A stretch of 64,000 bases of DNA from Alphaproteobacteria bacterium (GTDB lineage Bacteria > Pseudomonadota > Alphaproteobacteria > Micropepsales > Micropepsaceae), in NCBI GenBank assembly GCA_013389115.1, contig JACADY010000061.1, positions 104,640-168,639 on the forward strand, written 5' to 3'. Position numbers and translations under genes: made by a program. The notes beneath the pieces are model-generated. The model made no database searches and had not been told where the DNA came from. It saw nothing but the letters and a program-made list of their open reading frames with translations. Positions 17,559-26,906 of this stretch are shown here, one piece after another (within the stretch, counting starts at the first letter, position 1; each line of letters opens with the position of its first letter).

Positions 17559-17616
17559 GGCCATGACGGTTAAGGGGTTGCCCTCACCCTTCGAGGGCTG
17601 CGAAGGCGGCCGCCTC
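17559..17616. repeat. 58-bp direct repeat, copy 2
   Basis: Second copy of the repeat at 17404-17461, 155 bp downstream, differing by one C-to-T change. The near identity implies a recent duplication of the whole repeat unit in this gap. Confidence 0.9.
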
Positions 17617-17647
17617 AGTGAGGGGGCTCAATAGACCTCATCCTACA

Positions 17648-19003
17648 CTAGAACGCCCGGCCATAGCCGCTGCCGGTCGGTACCGACACGCCCGAGCCGC
17701 CGGGGGTGGCGGAAAAGCGGCATTTGCGCTCATCAATTCCGGAGGGGCAGGCAAGGATCGCAAGGCCTTGCTGGGGTCCCTTGGGCTCGACGCTCAAGGC
17801 GGCCCGCGCCGTCGTCGCCTTGGCCGGGTCGAGCATCGTCAGAAACAGCTCCGCCAGGCGGCCCCAGGATTCAACGCCGCCCGCCGCAACGCCGGCGAAA
17901 ATGACTTGGCCATTGCGCTCCGCCAGCATGGGCTGAAGCAGATCGCTGCCCAGCCCGCCCGTGTCGACGCTTGGCGAGAGCGCAAAGGCAAAGCCCAGCT
18001 CCGCGGGCATATGCCGCGCGCCGAAGGGGCCGTTCATCGTCAAGCCGCAAACGATGACGCGGCCCTCATTGTCGGCGACGAGAAAACTCGTCGCGCCCAG
18101 ATCCTCATAGAGCTTGCGCCCCGCCCAGTACTCATCGAGCGCCGCGCGCGCATGCGCGGCCGTCTTCGCCGGATCGGGGTCGGCCGCGACCGCCATCCAG
18201 AAATGGCCCGCGATGTTCGCCGCATGAGAGCTGCCGCTTGGAAAATAGACCGCGACATCGCCAAAGAGCACGGCTTCGGCGGACAGAAGGCGCGGCTTTG
18301 TGATGGGGAGATCGGCGGCGGTGAGCCGGCCGCCCACCCTGTCGCTGGCCGCCAGGAGCCTTTCCCCAGCCTCGCCCGTGTAGAACGACTCCGGCCCCTT
18401 CTCGCGCAGGTCCATCAAGACCGCCGCCAAGGCCGGCTGCCTCACGGGCAGTCCGTCCGTCAGCACGCCGCCAACGAGATCGGCGAATTCGCGGGGCGTT
18501 GCCGACAGTGCCGGCTCGCCCGCCAAGCGGCGCACAAGCGCGCGCGAAGCCTTCAGCTCGCCCGCCAGCTTCTCGGCCGGCAGCACCACCTCGGCCCAGC
18601 GCCTCGTTCCATAGCGGGCCTGCAGAAGGGCAAGCCCGCGCGGCAGCATCGGCAAGGCGATGGCCCCACCATTGATGGCCGTGCCCGGCAGAAACTCGAT
18701 CACCTCGACAGGTGCCTTCGCGCCCGCGCCCGTGACGCATACGCCGCCCGAGCCCAGCCCGGCGGCGAGCGGAAAGGTCACCGCAAGCGAAAGGCCGAGC
18801 GCGGCGGCAGCGTCGCCCGCACTTCCACCCTGGCGCAGCACTTGCGCGGCCGCCTCCGCCGCCAAGGGCTCATCGGCAATGACAAGGCCGGATGGCGGCG
18901 GGAGCTTGGGGGGAAGCCCGGAGCAGGCCACCAGGGAAAGTATGGTACTCATAGCGACGGCCTTGATGAGGCCGCGCTTTAACCACATGTCATACGCGTG
19001 CAT
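17648..19003 (-). CDS. Gamma-glutamyltransferase-like lipoprotein lacking the catalytic threonine
   Basis: A 451-residue protein related to GGT, which normally self-cleaves and hydrolyses glutathione. The N-terminus has a lipobox-like LSLVACSG, suggesting an outer-membrane or periplasmic lipoprotein. The fold is recognisable: LRQGGSAGDAAAALGLSLAVT, GLGSGGVCV, and LVADNEGRVIVCGLTMN with the following PFGA. At the junction where active enzymes read TTHFS, this protein reads ATSFL, so the nucleophile (T391 in E. coli) is Ala; the FRE motif that holds the substrate carboxylate (R114) reads FLP. It is also shorter than usual (about 580). It is probably catalytically dead. It is divergent from the M48 protease. 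Confidence 0.8.
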   Translation of the reverse strand: MHAYDMWLKRGLIKAVAMSTILSLVACSGLPPKLPPPSGLVIADEPLAAEAAAQVLRQGGSAGDAAAALGLSLAVTFPLAAGLGSGGVCVTGAGAKAPVEVIEFLPGTAINGGAIALPMLPRGLALLQARYGTRRWAEVVLPAEKLAGELKASRALVRRLAGEPALSATPREFADLVGGVLTDGLPVRQPALAAVLMDLREKGPESFYTGEAGERLLAASDRVGGRLTAADLPITKPRLLSAEAVLFGDVAVYFPSGSSHAANIAGHFWMAVAADPDPAKTAAHARAALDEYWAGRKLYEDLGATSFLVADNEGRVIVCGLTMNGPFGARHMPAELGFAFALSPSVDTGGLGSDLLQPMLAERNGQVIFAGVAAGGVESWGRLAELFLTMLDPAKATTARAALSVEPKGPQQGLAILACPSGIDERKCRFSATPGGSGVSVPTGSGYGRAF

Positions 19004-19171
19004 AAGAATTCATCTTTGAGCCAATTGACGCCCTACGGGGGCTTGATACGTTTCAGGGCGCCAGTCCCGCCCATCGGGGCGAGCCTGCAGCGTGCGGTTC
19101 GGCCCGCATGCGTTAGGGGGACTTCTTCGCAGCAATTAGTACGCAGGCCCTGGCCCTAGTGAAAGTCCTCA

Positions 19172-20566
19172 ATGATGAAACAAGTCATTCAGTCCTGGCG
19201 TGTGGCGATCGGGTGGCGGCTTTCGCAGCTCCTGGTGTTTTTCTGCGCGCTTTCCCTCGCAATTGCGCCCGTGCATGCGCAAAGCCTCGCGCTCATCCGC
19301 GATGCGGAAACCGAGCGGCTGCTGCGCAGCTATACGGACCCGATTCTCATCGCGGCAGGTCTCGATCCCAAGGCCGTGCGCCTCTACATCATTAACGATC
19401 GGACCATCAACGCCTTCGTCGCCGAGGGCCAGAACATCTTCATCCACACCGGCCTTATCATGGAGCTGGAAAAGCCCAACCAGCTCATCGGCGTGATCGC
19501 ACACGAAACCGGCCATATCTCGGGCGGGCACCTCACACGGCGGAAAGAGGCGATCGAGGATGCGACCGTGCCTTACATCATTTCGATGCTGCTCGGCGTC
19601 GCGGCGATCGCCGCAGGCTCGCCGGACGCGGGCGTCGGCATCATGGCGGGCGGCTCGCAGGTGGCGCAGCGCTCCATCCTCGCCTTTACCAGGCAGCAGG
19701 AATCCTCGGCCGACCAGGCCGGCATGACCTTCCTCGACAAGACCGGCCAATCAGGCCGCGGCATGCTGGAGACGTTCGAGGGCTTTGCCGAAAGCGAAAT
19801 CCTCGTCTCGCGCAAACAGGATCCCTTCGCGCGCACGCATCCCATGTCGCGCGAGCGCTTCGCGGCACTGCAGGAGCGGGTCGAATCCTCGCCATACGCG
19901 AACAAAGAGGACAGCCCGCAATCCAAGCGTGCCTATGCGCTCGTGCGGGCAAAGCTGTTCGGCTTCATGGAGCGCCCGGACATCACATTGCGGCGCTTCC
20001 CCACGAAGGATCAATCGGAGCCCGCACGCTATGCCAGGGCCATCGCCTATTACCGGACACCCGATTTCGACCGCGCCCTGATCGAGCTGACCTCGCTCTT
20101 GCGGGATGATCCCGACAATCCCTACTACTATGAATTGATGGGCCAGATCCTGACCGAGATGGGCAAGCCGCGGGAAGGCATTGCGCCCTATCGCCGGTCT
20201 GTCGCGCTCCTGCCCGATGAACCGCTTCTGAGGGTCAGCCTTGCCGGCACGCTGATCGCGACCGAGGACCCCTCCTATCTCGCCGAAGCCAAGCGCGAGC
20301 TTCTCGCGTCCTTGCGCGACGATATGCGCAATCCGATGGCGTGGCGCTATCTTTCCATGGCCGAAGAGCAGCTTGGCAATCACGACCTCGCCAATCTTGC
20401 CGCGGCCGAACAAAACTATGTGATCCGGAATTACGGACGGGCTCTTGATTTTGCGCAGCGCGCCAAGCACGACCTTCGTGAAGGAAGCGTCGAATGGCAG
20501 CGGGCCATCGACATCATCGCCACGGCAGAGGCCAATGCAGGCGAAGGTCGGATCAGGCGCAATTAA
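19172..20566 (+). CDS. bepA: M48 family zinc metalloprotease with TPR repeats (BepA/YfgC-like)
   Basis: A 464-residue periplasmic protease and chaperone that checks outer-membrane protein assembly in relatives. The signal peptide ends near APVHAQ. The zinc site is H111-E-T-G-H115 with E177 (in QQESSADQAG) as the third ligand. After the protease domain comes a helical region of TPR repeats (about residues 270-460, e.g. ARYARAIAYYRTPDFDRALIEL and ELMGQILTEMGKP). This matches BepA architecture and length. It lies 15 bp upstream of a DsbA-type gene with which it is probably co-transcribed, fitting a shared role in periplasmic protein quality. Confidence 0.9.
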   Translation: MMKQVIQSWRVAIGWRLSQLLVFFCALSLAIAPVHAQSLALIRDAETERLLRSYTDPILIAAGLDPKAVRLYIINDRTINAFVAEGQNIFIHTGLIMELEKPNQLIGVIAHETGHISGGHLTRRKEAIEDATVPYIISMLLGVAAIAAGSPDAGVGIMAGGSQVAQRSILAFTRQQESSADQAGMTFLDKTGQSGRGMLETFEGFAESEILVSRKQDPFARTHPMSRERFAALQERVESSPYANKEDSPQSKRAYALVRAKLFGFMERPDITLRRFPTKDQSEPARYARAIAYYRTPDFDRALIELTSLLRDDPDNPYYYELMGQILTEMGKPREGIAPYRRSVALLPDEPLLRVSLAGTLIATEDPSYLAEAKRELLASLRDDMRNPMAWRYLSMAEEQLGNHDLANLAAAEQNYVIRNYGRALDFAQRAKHDLREGSVEWQRAIDIIATAEANAGEGRIRRN

Positions 20567-20581
20567 AGGAGTCGTCGAAGC

Positions 20582-21370
20582 ATGTTTCTCATTCGCGCGC
20601 GTTATCGGCTCGCCGCAGCCCTGCTCTTCGCATCGCTTTTGGGCATCGGCATCTTCTTCGCCGCCGTTCCGCCCGCGCAGACGGCCGAACCGTCGCTCAC
20701 GCGCGAGGAGATCGAGAAGATTGTCCACGACTATCTCGTCGCGCACCCTGAAATCCTCACCGAGATGATCAGCGAACTTGAATCGCGCGATCGCGCGGCG
20801 GCGGAGAAATCGGCGCTCGGCGCCATCGCCGAACACCGCAAGATGCTGGACGATGACGGCTATTCCTTCGTTGCGGGCAACCCCAAGGGCGATGTCACGG
20901 TCGTTGAGTTCTTCGACTATAATTGCGGCTATTGCAAACAAGTGAGGCCGAGCGTCGTGGCGCTTCTTGAGAGCGACCCCAATGTGCGCCTCGTGCTCAA
21001 GGAGTTCCCCATTCTCGGGCCTACTTCCGTGATTGCCACGCGCGCGGCGATGGCGGCGCAGAAGCAGGGCGCCGTCTATTGGGACTATCACAACAAGATG
21101 CTGGCGCATGAGGGGCGACTTGACGAAGCCACCATCTTCGCGCTCGCGGGCGAAGCCGGCCTCGATGTCGCGCGGCTCAAGGCGGATATGGAAGACCCGG
21201 CGATCGCCGAGCGGATCAGCCGCACGGAGGAGCTTGCGCGCAAGATCGGGGTCGATGGCACGCCCTCTTTCGTGATCGGCGACAAGCTGGCGGGCGGGGC
21301 GGAAGACCTTGACGGGCTCAAAGCACTGGTCGCGGCGGCGCGCGCCAAGTGCGAGACCTGCCGGAGCTAG
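20582..21370 (+). CDS. DsbA family periplasmic thiol-disulfide oxidoreductase
   Basis: A 262-residue exported protein with an N-terminal signal/anchor (about residues 8-30), a helical linker (LTREEIEKIVHDYLVAHPE) and a thioredoxin fold with active site C115-G-Y-C118. The cis-Pro loop reads GVDGTPSFVIGDK. The linker plus DsbA_2-like domain resembles ScsC and BdbD/27-kDa outer-membrane-type proteins rather than classical DsbA, so it could be an isomerase or an oxidase. An extra CETC pair lies at the extreme C-terminus. A GGAG site precedes the ATG, 15 bp after the M48 protease stop. Confidence 0.9.
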   Translation: MFLIRARYRLAAALLFASLLGIGIFFAAVPPAQTAEPSLTREEIEKIVHDYLVAHPEILTEMISELESRDRAAAEKSALGAIAEHRKMLDDDGYSFVAGNPKGDVTVVEFFDYNCGYCKQVRPSVVALLESDPNVRLVLKEFPILGPTSVIATRAAMAAQKQGAVYWDYHNKMLAHEGRLDEATIFALAGEAGLDVARLKADMEDPAIAERISRTEELARKIGVDGTPSFVIGDKLAGGAEDLDGLKALVAAARAKCETCRS

Positions 21371-21384
21371 GTCCGCACGTTGCC

Positions 21385-22356
21385 TTAGATCAGCCCCGCG
21401 AGCGGGCTTGAGGGATCAGCATAGGTCTTTCGTGCCATGCGGCCGGCAAGATAGGCCTCGCGCCCCGCAATCACCGCGTGGCGCATCGCGCTGGCCATCA
21501 ACACCGGGTCCTTCGCCTCGGCGATGGCCGTGTTCATGAGCACGCCGTCACAGCCAAGCTCCATGGCGATCGCCGCGTCGGAGGCCGTGCCGACGCCCGC
21601 ATCGACGAGCACGGGCACCTTTGCCTGCTCGACGATCAGGCGAATATTGACCCGGTTCTGAATACCAAGGCCCGAGCCGATCGGGGCGGCGAGCGGCATG
21701 ATCGCGACCGCGCCCGCATCCTCGCACCGGCGCGCCATCAAGGGATCATCGGTGCAATAGACCATTACCGAAAAGCCTTCCTTGGTGAGCAGCTCGGTTG
21801 AGCGAATGGTCTCGATCATGTCGGGATAGAGGGTCTTTTTGTCGCCAAGCACCTCCAGCTTGACGAGCGACCAGCCACCCATCTCGCGCGCCAGGCGCAA
21901 GGTGCGGATCGCCTCTTCTGCCGTGAAACAGCCCGCCGTGTTAGGCAGGAAAACATAACGCCTGGGGTCGATGAAGTCGGTCAGCATCGGCGCGCCGCGA
22001 TCGGACAGGTTCACCCGTCGTACCGCGACCGTGATCATCTGCGCGCCGCTTGCCTCGAGCGCGCGGGCATTCTCCTCGTAGGATTTGTATTTTCCCGTGC
22101 CGATGATGAGGCGGGAGGAAAAGTGGCGGCCCGCGACCGTCCAGCCCGCATCCTGGCCGCCCCCACCGATCAGATGCACGATCTCCAGCCGGTCGCCCTC
22201 GGCGAGCGCGATCTCCCCATAGGCGCCGCGCGGGACAATCTCCAGATTGCGCTCCACGGCCACCTTCGCGTGCGGGAGCTCCAGCCCGTCCAGGAGCCCT
22301 GCGATGGTTGAACCTTGCGGCAGCTCGCGCGCTTCGCCATTAAGCATGATCCGCAT
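21385..22356 (-). CDS. thiSG: ThiS-ThiG fusion: sulfur carrier and thiazole synthase
   Basis: A 323-residue fusion for making the thiazole half of thiamine. Residues 1-67 are ThiS (ubiquitin-like, [13 protein letters not shown] through [11 protein letters not shown]). From about residue 70 the ThiG TIM barrel follows without a linker ([34 protein letters not shown] with the Schiff-base Lys, [12 protein letters not shown]). ATG 22356 with AAAGG upstream is preferred to the GTG one codon earlier. Normally the ThiS C-terminal Gly-Gly is free and carries a thiocarboxylate; here it is internal. No thiC, thiO or thiE is adjacent, and I see no TPP riboswitch upstream. Confidence 0.93.
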   Translation of the reverse strand: MRIMLNGEARELPQGSTIAGLLDGLELPHAKVAVERNLEIVPRGAYGEIALAEGDRLEIVHLIGGGGQDAGWTVAGRHFSSRLIIGTGKYKSYEENARALEASGAQMITVAVRRVNLSDRGAPMLTDFIDPRRYVFLPNTAGCFTAEEAIRTLRLAREMGGWSLVKLEVLGDKKTLYPDMIETIRSTELLTKEGFSVMVYCTDDPLMARRCEDAGAVAIMPLAAPIGSGLGIQNRVNIRLIVEQAKVPVLVDAGVGTASDAAIAMELGCDGVLMNTAIAEAKDPVLMASAMRHAVIAGREAYLAGRMARKTYADPSSPLAGLI

Positions 22357-22511
22357 CACGTTAGCCTTTTGTTGCGGGGGAGATAGACAGCTATAAACCC
22401 GTCACGGCAATTTCAACACTCTTGGCGCGGCTTGCTTTGGCAAACGCAGCCTTGGAAGTATAAGGCAGGTTCCGATTCGATGCGGGAACCCGCGCGCGAG
22501 GCTTCAGCCCC

Positions 22512-22976
22512 ATGACCCACCCCATCTTCGTGCTCAACGGCCCCAATCTCAATCTCCTGGGGACGCGTGAGGTGGAGATCTATGGGCACGAAACGCTCGG
22601 CGATCTGGCCAGGCTTTGCACCGAGGAGGCGGCCAAGGCCGGGCTTTCCTGTTCATTCCGCCAGTCGAACCACGAAGGCGTGCTCATCGACTGGGTGCAG
22701 GAAGCGCGGGAGGGGGCAAGCGGCCTCGTCCTCAATGCGGGCGGCTATTCCCACAGCTCGATCGCGCTTGCCGACGCGGTGCGCGCGCTCAGCATTCCGG
22801 TGATCGAGGTTCACCTTTCTAACATTTTCCGGCGCGAGACGTTCCGGCATCATTCCTATATTTCCGCAACGGCGCTGGGCGTCATATGCGGGCTCGGCAC
22901 AGAAGGTTACAGGCTGGCGATCGCTGCCCTCGCGCGGCGGATCACAGGGAGCACAAGGGGTCAATCAGGATCATGA
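22512..22976 (+). CDS. aroQ: 3-dehydroquinate dehydratase, type II
   Basis: A 154-residue enzyme of the shikimate pathway that dehydrates 3-dehydroquinate. Visible motifs: [15 protein letters not shown] at the start, the catalytic Tyr in [34 protein letters not shown] and [17 protein letters not shown], all typical of dodecameric type II enzymes. Its stop overlaps the accB start (ATGA), the usual alphaproteobacterial aroQ-accB-accC arrangement, and it is divergent from thiSG. Confidence 0.96.
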   Translation: MTHPIFVLNGPNLNLLGTREVEIYGHETLGDLARLCTEEAAKAGLSCSFRQSNHEGVLIDWVQEAREGASGLVLNAGGYSHSSIALADAVRALSIPVIEVHLSNIFRRETFRHHSYISATALGVICGLGTEGYRLAIAALARRITGSTRGQSGS

Positions 22977-23482
22977 CGCGTGGCAAAGACAAGACGCCCA
23001 TCGCGGCGGAACCGGCCGAGAGCGCGGCGGAAGGTGGCCGCGACGCGGCGCTCATCCGCACGCTCGCTGGGCTTTTGAAAGAGACGGAGCTGACCGAAAT
23101 CGAGATCGAGCGGGACGGCTTTCGCATCCGTGTCGCGCGGGGCGGCGGCGGCATGGTGTTCGCCGGCGCGCCCTCGTTTGCGACTCAAGGGCATGCGCCC
23201 GCACCCGGCCATGCGGGCAAGCCGCAGGCCAGCGACATCAGCCAACATCCCGGCGCCGTCAACTCGCCGATGGTGGGCACGGCCTATGTCGCGCCCTCAC
23301 CCGGCGCCGCGCCCTTCGTGCGTCAGGGCGACAGCGTCAGCGAGGGGCAGACGCTGCTGATCGTCGAGGCCATGAAGACCATGAACCCGATCGCCGCGCC
23401 GCGTTCGGGAAAGGTCGTGCAGATCCTCATCAAGGACGGCCAGCCGGTCGAATTCGGCGAAGTCCTGATGCTCATCGAATGA
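22973..23482 (+). CDS. accB: Biotin carboxyl carrier protein of acetyl-CoA carboxylase
   Basis: A 169-residue BCCP. The N-terminal part is a helical segment ([20 protein letters not shown]), followed by a Pro/Ala-rich hinge and the biotinyl domain. K135 in EAMKTMN is the biotinylated lysine. It carries CO2 from AccC to the carboxyltransferase in fatty-acid synthesis. Start ATG 22973 overlaps the aroQ stop; accC follows after 27 bp. Confidence 0.96.
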   Translation: MTRGKDKTPIAAEPAESAAEGGRDAALIRTLAGLLKETELTEIEIERDGFRIRVARGGGGMVFAGAPSFATQGHAPAPGHAGKPQASDISQHPGAVNSPMVGTAYVAPSPGAAPFVRQGDSVSEGQTLLIVEAMKTMNPIAAPRSGKVVQILIKDGQPVEFGEVLMLIE

Positions 23483-23509
23483 GACGCGAAAGGCGGACCG
23501 GAAAACCTC

Positions 23510-24850
23510 ATGTTCGATAAGGTCCTTATCGCCAATCGCGGCGAGATCGCGTTGCGGGTCGTGCGAGCCTGCAAGGAAATGGGTATCGCGACCGTCGCGG
23601 TTCACTCGACCGCCGATGCCAATGCCATGCATGTGCGCATGGCCGATGAAAGCGTCTGTATCGGCCCTCCGGCGGCCCGGGAGAGCTATCTCAACATCCC
23701 CGCGCTGATCGCGGCCTGCGAGATCACGGGCGCGAGCGCCATTCATCCCGGCTATGGCTTTCTTTCGGAGAATGCGCGCTTTGCCAAGATCGTGCGCGAT
23801 CATGGCATCACGTTCATCGGACCGACGCCCGAACATATCCGCCTCATGGGGGACAAGATCGAGGCGAAAAGGGCGGCGCAGTCGATCGGCATCCCGGTCG
23901 TGCCTGGCTCTGAAGGCGGGGTCAGCGATGCCGATGCGGCCGCGACGGCCGAGAAAATAGGCTATCCCGTGCTCATCAAGGCAAGCGCCGGCGGCGGCGG
24001 GCGCGGCATGAAGGTGGCGCGGGATGCGCAAGGCCTGATGCTCGCCCTTTCAACGGCGCGCGCGGAGGCCAAGGCGGCCTTCAACGACGACACCGTCTAT
24101 ATGGAGAAGTATCTCGAGCGCCCGCGCCATATCGAGGTGCAGGTGATCGCGGATGCCCATGGCAAGGTTTTGCATCTGGGCGAGCGCGATTGCTCGCTGC
24201 AACGCCGGCATCAGAAGGTGCTGGAAGAGGCAACCTCGCCCGCCCTCAACGCGCATGAGCGCGACCGGATCGGCGAGATCGTCTCGAAGGGCCTCACGCG
24301 GCTTGGCTATCTTGGGGTCGGAACGGTCGAATTCCTCTATGAGGGCGGCGAATTCTATTTCATCGAAATGAACACTCGGCTTCAGGTCGAGCATCCCGTC
24401 ACGGAGATGATCACCGGCCTTGATCTCGTGCGCGAGCAGATCAGAATCGCGGCGGGCGCGCCCTTGGGCTTCGAGCAGAAGGACGTCGTCTTCTCCGGCC
24501 ATGCGGTCGAGTGCCGGATCAATGCGGAAGACCCGTTGACCTTCCGCCCCTCGCCAGGCCTCATCCGCGACTATCACCCACCTGGCGGGCTTGGCGTCAG
24601 GATCGACTCGGCGGCCTATGCGGGCTATCGCATTCCGCCCCATTATGACAGCCTTGTCGGCAAGCTGATCGTGCATGGACGCAATCGCAACGAGTGCCTG
24701 ATGCGGCTGAAGCGCGCCCTGTCGGAATTCGTCGTCGATGGCATCGAGACGACATTGCCGCTCTTTGCCAAGCTCGTGAACGAACCTGACTTCGTCAACG
24801 GCGACTACCATATTCATTGGCTGGAGGAGTATCTGGCGAGAGAGGAATGA
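23510..24850 (+). CDS. accC: Biotin carboxylase subunit of acetyl-CoA carboxylase
   Basis: A 446-residue ATP-grasp enzyme, full length, that carboxylates the biotin on AccB using bicarbonate and ATP. It opens with [20 protein letters not shown], has the Gly-rich ATP loop [12 protein letters not shown], the [16 protein letters not shown] segment, and [14 protein letters not shown] with catalytic residues. Its stop overlaps the aat start (ATGA). Confidence 0.97.
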   Translation: MFDKVLIANRGEIALRVVRACKEMGIATVAVHSTADANAMHVRMADESVCIGPPAARESYLNIPALIAACEITGASAIHPGYGFLSENARFAKIVRDHGITFIGPTPEHIRLMGDKIEAKRAAQSIGIPVVPGSEGGVSDADAAATAEKIGYPVLIKASAGGGGRGMKVARDAQGLMLALSTARAEAKAAFNDDTVYMEKYLERPRHIEVQVIADAHGKVLHLGERDCSLQRRHQKVLEEATSPALNAHERDRIGEIVSKGLTRLGYLGVGTVEFLYEGGEFYFIEMNTRLQVEHPVTEMITGLDLVREQIRIAAGAPLGFEQKDVVFSGHAVECRINAEDPLTFRPSPGLIRDYHPPGGLGVRIDSAAYAGYRIPPHYDSLVGKLIVHGRNRNECLMRLKRALSEFVVDGIETTLPLFAKLVNEPDFVNGDYHIHWLEEYLAREE

Positions 24851-25722
24851 GCGCGGGCGAGGAGACGGTCACGCCAGAGCTTTTGCTGCGCGCCTATGCG
24901 CAGGGCCTCTTTCCCATGTCGGATTCGCGCGATGACCCGGACATCTTCTGGGTCGACCCGCATTTGCGCGGCATCCTTCCCCTCGACACATTTCACGTGC
25001 CCAAGCGCCTGCAGCGTACCGTGCGACAGGATGTCTTTGCCGTCGTCGCCGACCGGGATTTCGCGGGCGTCATCGATGCCTGCGCCGCGCCAAGACCCGA
25101 TCATCCCGAAAGCTGGATCAATGGACGGATCCGCAGCCTCTATCTTGCCCTCTTCTCACGCGGGGTTGCCCACAGCCTTGAATGCTATGACGCAAGCGGC
25201 GCGCTGGTCGGCGGCCTCTACGGCGTCTCGCTGGGGCGGGCCTTTTTCGGTGAGAGCATGTTCTCGCGCGCGCGCGATGCAAGCAAAGTGGCCCTTGTTC
25301 ATCTCGTCGCGCGGTTGAAGGCTGGCGGTTATAGCCTCCTTGATACCCAGTTCGTGACGGAGCATCTGCGCCAGTTCGGCGCGGTCGAGATCCCGCGCAA
25401 GCGCTATCGCGCGCTCCTTGCCGAGGCACTCAAGGGAGAAGCCGATTTTTACTCGCTCGGCGGCTTTTCCTGCGGCACGGGAATGGCGGGCGTGCCGGAG
25501 GGCGGCGCGGCGGGAGTTGCCGGGTCCGCGGTCGATGGCGTGGCAGGCTCATCCGGCGCGCCCGGCATGACTTCGCGCAATCCGCCCGGCGCCTCTTCGA
25601 TAACCGGGGGCTCATCCGCTTCGGCGGCGCCGGGGGCCTTGCCGTCCTCGAGCAGCCGGGTGGTCGGCGCCTCTTCCTTGCCCGGCTCATTGGTCTTGCA
25701 GCTCACCACCCAGACATCATAG
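24847..25722 (+). CDS. aat: Leucyl/phenylalanyl-tRNA-protein transferase with C-terminal extension
   Basis: This N-end-rule enzyme attaches Leu or Phe to proteins with basic N-termini, marking them for ClpAPS. The conserved core covers residues 1 to about 210: [55 protein letters not shown] and [19 protein letters not shown]. The family is usually about 200-230 residues; this frame runs to 291 with a Gly/Ser/Ala-rich tail. That tail (codons from 25449) lies antisense to the end of the DUF2155 gene, giving a 274-bp convergent overlap. The tail has no homology I recognise and may simply reflect loss of the original stop. Confidence 0.93.
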   Translation: MSAGEETVTPELLLRAYAQGLFPMSDSRDDPDIFWVDPHLRGILPLDTFHVPKRLQRTVRQDVFAVVADRDFAGVIDACAAPRPDHPESWINGRIRSLYLALFSRGVAHSLECYDASGALVGGLYGVSLGRAFFGESMFSRARDASKVALVHLVARLKAGGYSLLDTQFVTEHLRQFGAVEIPRKRYRALLAEALKGEADFYSLGGFSCGTGMAGVPEGGAAGVAGSAVDGVAGSSGAPGMTSRNPPGASSITGGSSASAAPGALPSSSSRVVGASSLPGSLVLQLTTQTS

Positions 25723-26234
25723 ACGGGATGTTCGAGCGCGCTCAGCGCCGGGCTCGATGCAAACATCCAGCCCGAGAAAAGCTGCTCGACCCGGCCATCG
25801 AGCGAATTCTCCAGCACGTCGAGATAGACGGACGTCTCCGGCGTCTCTTCCGGCGGACGCTGGTTGCAGGCGCGTGCCGTCACGGTGAGCTTGTAGAACG
25901 AAACTGGCACGCCCAAGGGGGCGATGAATTCGGTCGTGCGGCCCGTGATCTTGTCGAGACCCTGCATCACGACCGCGCGCCGGATCCCATCAGGCCCTGG
26001 CACCGCATCCTCGATCGTGGGGCCGTCAGGCACGGGCTCTGCCAGAGGAACCGAGCCGCGCAAAGGGATGATCACGCCGTCACCGCCGCCTTGCTCTGCC
26101 CATACGGCGCCAATGCCACCTGCAACGAGGCTTACGCATACCGTGATCGCTGGCCAGGTCTTCCGCTGCACGCCACTCTCCCGCAATAGCCGAACCCATT
26201 CCTGCACGATCGCGTTAAAATGTGGCTGTGTCAT
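25449..26234 (-). CDS. DUF2155 domain-containing exported protein
   Basis: A 261-residue protein with a hydrophobic N-terminal signal or anchor at about residues 26-47 and a central DUF2155 domain (about 85-180): [30 protein letters not shown], and [27 protein letters not shown]. The family is almost confined to alphaproteobacteria and its function is not known; it is commonly found beside aat, NDUFA12 and accBC. The last 80 residues are Pro/Glu/Ala-rich and disordered, and are encoded opposite the Aat tail. It is third in the NDUFA12-mlaD-DUF2155 run. Confidence 0.88.
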   Translation of the reverse strand: MTQPHFNAIVQEWVRLLRESGVQRKTWPAITVCVSLVAGGIGAVWAEQGGGDGVIIPLRGSVPLAEPVPDGPTIEDAVPGPDGIRRAVVMQGLDKITGRTTEFIAPLGVPVSFYKLTVTARACNQRPPEETPETSVYLDVLENSLDGRVEQLFSGWMFASSPALSALEHPVYDVWVVSCKTNEPGKEEAPTTRLLEDGKAPGAAEADEPPVIEEAPGGLREVMPGAPDEPATPSTADPATPAAPPSGTPAIPVPQEKPPSE

Positions 26235-26271
26235 GCCGCCTATTCACACTCGCCAACGCCGATTTCGCCAT

Positions 26272-26373
26272 CTCACCCTTCGCGGCTCGCGAAGGCTCGC
26301 AGCTCAGGGGGAGGACTTAATGTTTGTTCCTCGTCCTGAGATGGCCGCTCTTCACGGTCCTCGAAGGGCGATG
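26272..26373. repeat. Pair of REP-like palindromes
   Basis: Two degenerate hairpins fill the gap between mlaD and DUF2155: one from CTCACCCTTCG to the CTCAGGGGGAGG end (26272-26315), the other CCTCGTCCT to AAGGGCGATG (26329-26373). They share arms with the palindromes at 17484 and 62171, but are more diverged. Confidence 0.65.
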
Positions 26374-26413
26374 TGGCTGCCTTCAAGGCTCACGAAGGTT
26401 CACACCTCGAGGG

Positions 26414-26899
26414 TCAGGGCTGCGCCGGCGGGGTCGAAGGCTCGGCCGTGCCAGAAGATTCGCCCGCGCCGAATACCGCCCGGCCGATCAGGCTCATCAA
26501 ATCGATCGAGCCTTGCGTGTTGGTAATCTCGCCGCCGTTGGCGAGCATGACGTCACTGCCGCCGGGCTCGATCGCGAGGTAAGACCCGCCCAGAAGGCCC
26601 TCGGAGGTGATCTTCACGGAGGAGTCTTCGGGCAGCATGACGCCCTTGTCGACCGCCAGCTCCACATCGGCGAGATAAGTCTTCTGGTCGAGCGAAAGGG
26701 CGGAAACGGTTCCGATCTTGATGCCGGCCAGGCGCACGTCGGCGCCCAGCGCGATGCCATCGACCCGGTCGAAACGCGCCTTGAGAATATAGCCGCCTGT
26801 GTGGCCGGCATCGACCGTCTGATAGGCGAAAAATAAAAACAGCCCCGCGATCGCGATGACCGCGCCGCCAATCAGGGTTTCGACCAGATTGTCCTGCAT
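26414..26899 (-). CDS. mlaD: MlaD-family lipid-binding protein (MCE domain)
   Basis: A 161-residue protein with one N-terminal membrane helix (about residues 6-27) and an MCE domain: GYILKARFDRVDGIALGADVRLAGIKIGTV, followed by ITSEGLLGGSYLAIEPGG. MlaD forms a hexameric ring in the periplasm that passes phospholipid between MlaC and the MlaFE ABC transporter. The ATG at 26899 sits behind AGGACAGG. No mlaE, mlaF or mlaC is in the window; here the gene sits between NDUFA12 and DUF2155. Confidence 0.9.
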   Translation of the reverse strand: MQDNLVETLIGGAVIAIAGLFLFFAYQTVDAGHTGGYILKARFDRVDGIALGADVRLAGIKIGTVSALSLDQKTYLADVELAVDKGVMLPEDSSVKITSEGLLGGSYLAIEPGGSDVMLANGGEITNTQGSIDLMSLIGRAVFGAGESSGTAEPSTPPAQP

Positions 26900-26906
26900 C
26901 CTGTCC

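Noticed and set aside
22357..22511. Possible TPP riboswitch upstream of thiSG
   Set aside because: I looked for the CUGAGA and ACCUGAUC-type conserved segments on the minus strand and did not find them.
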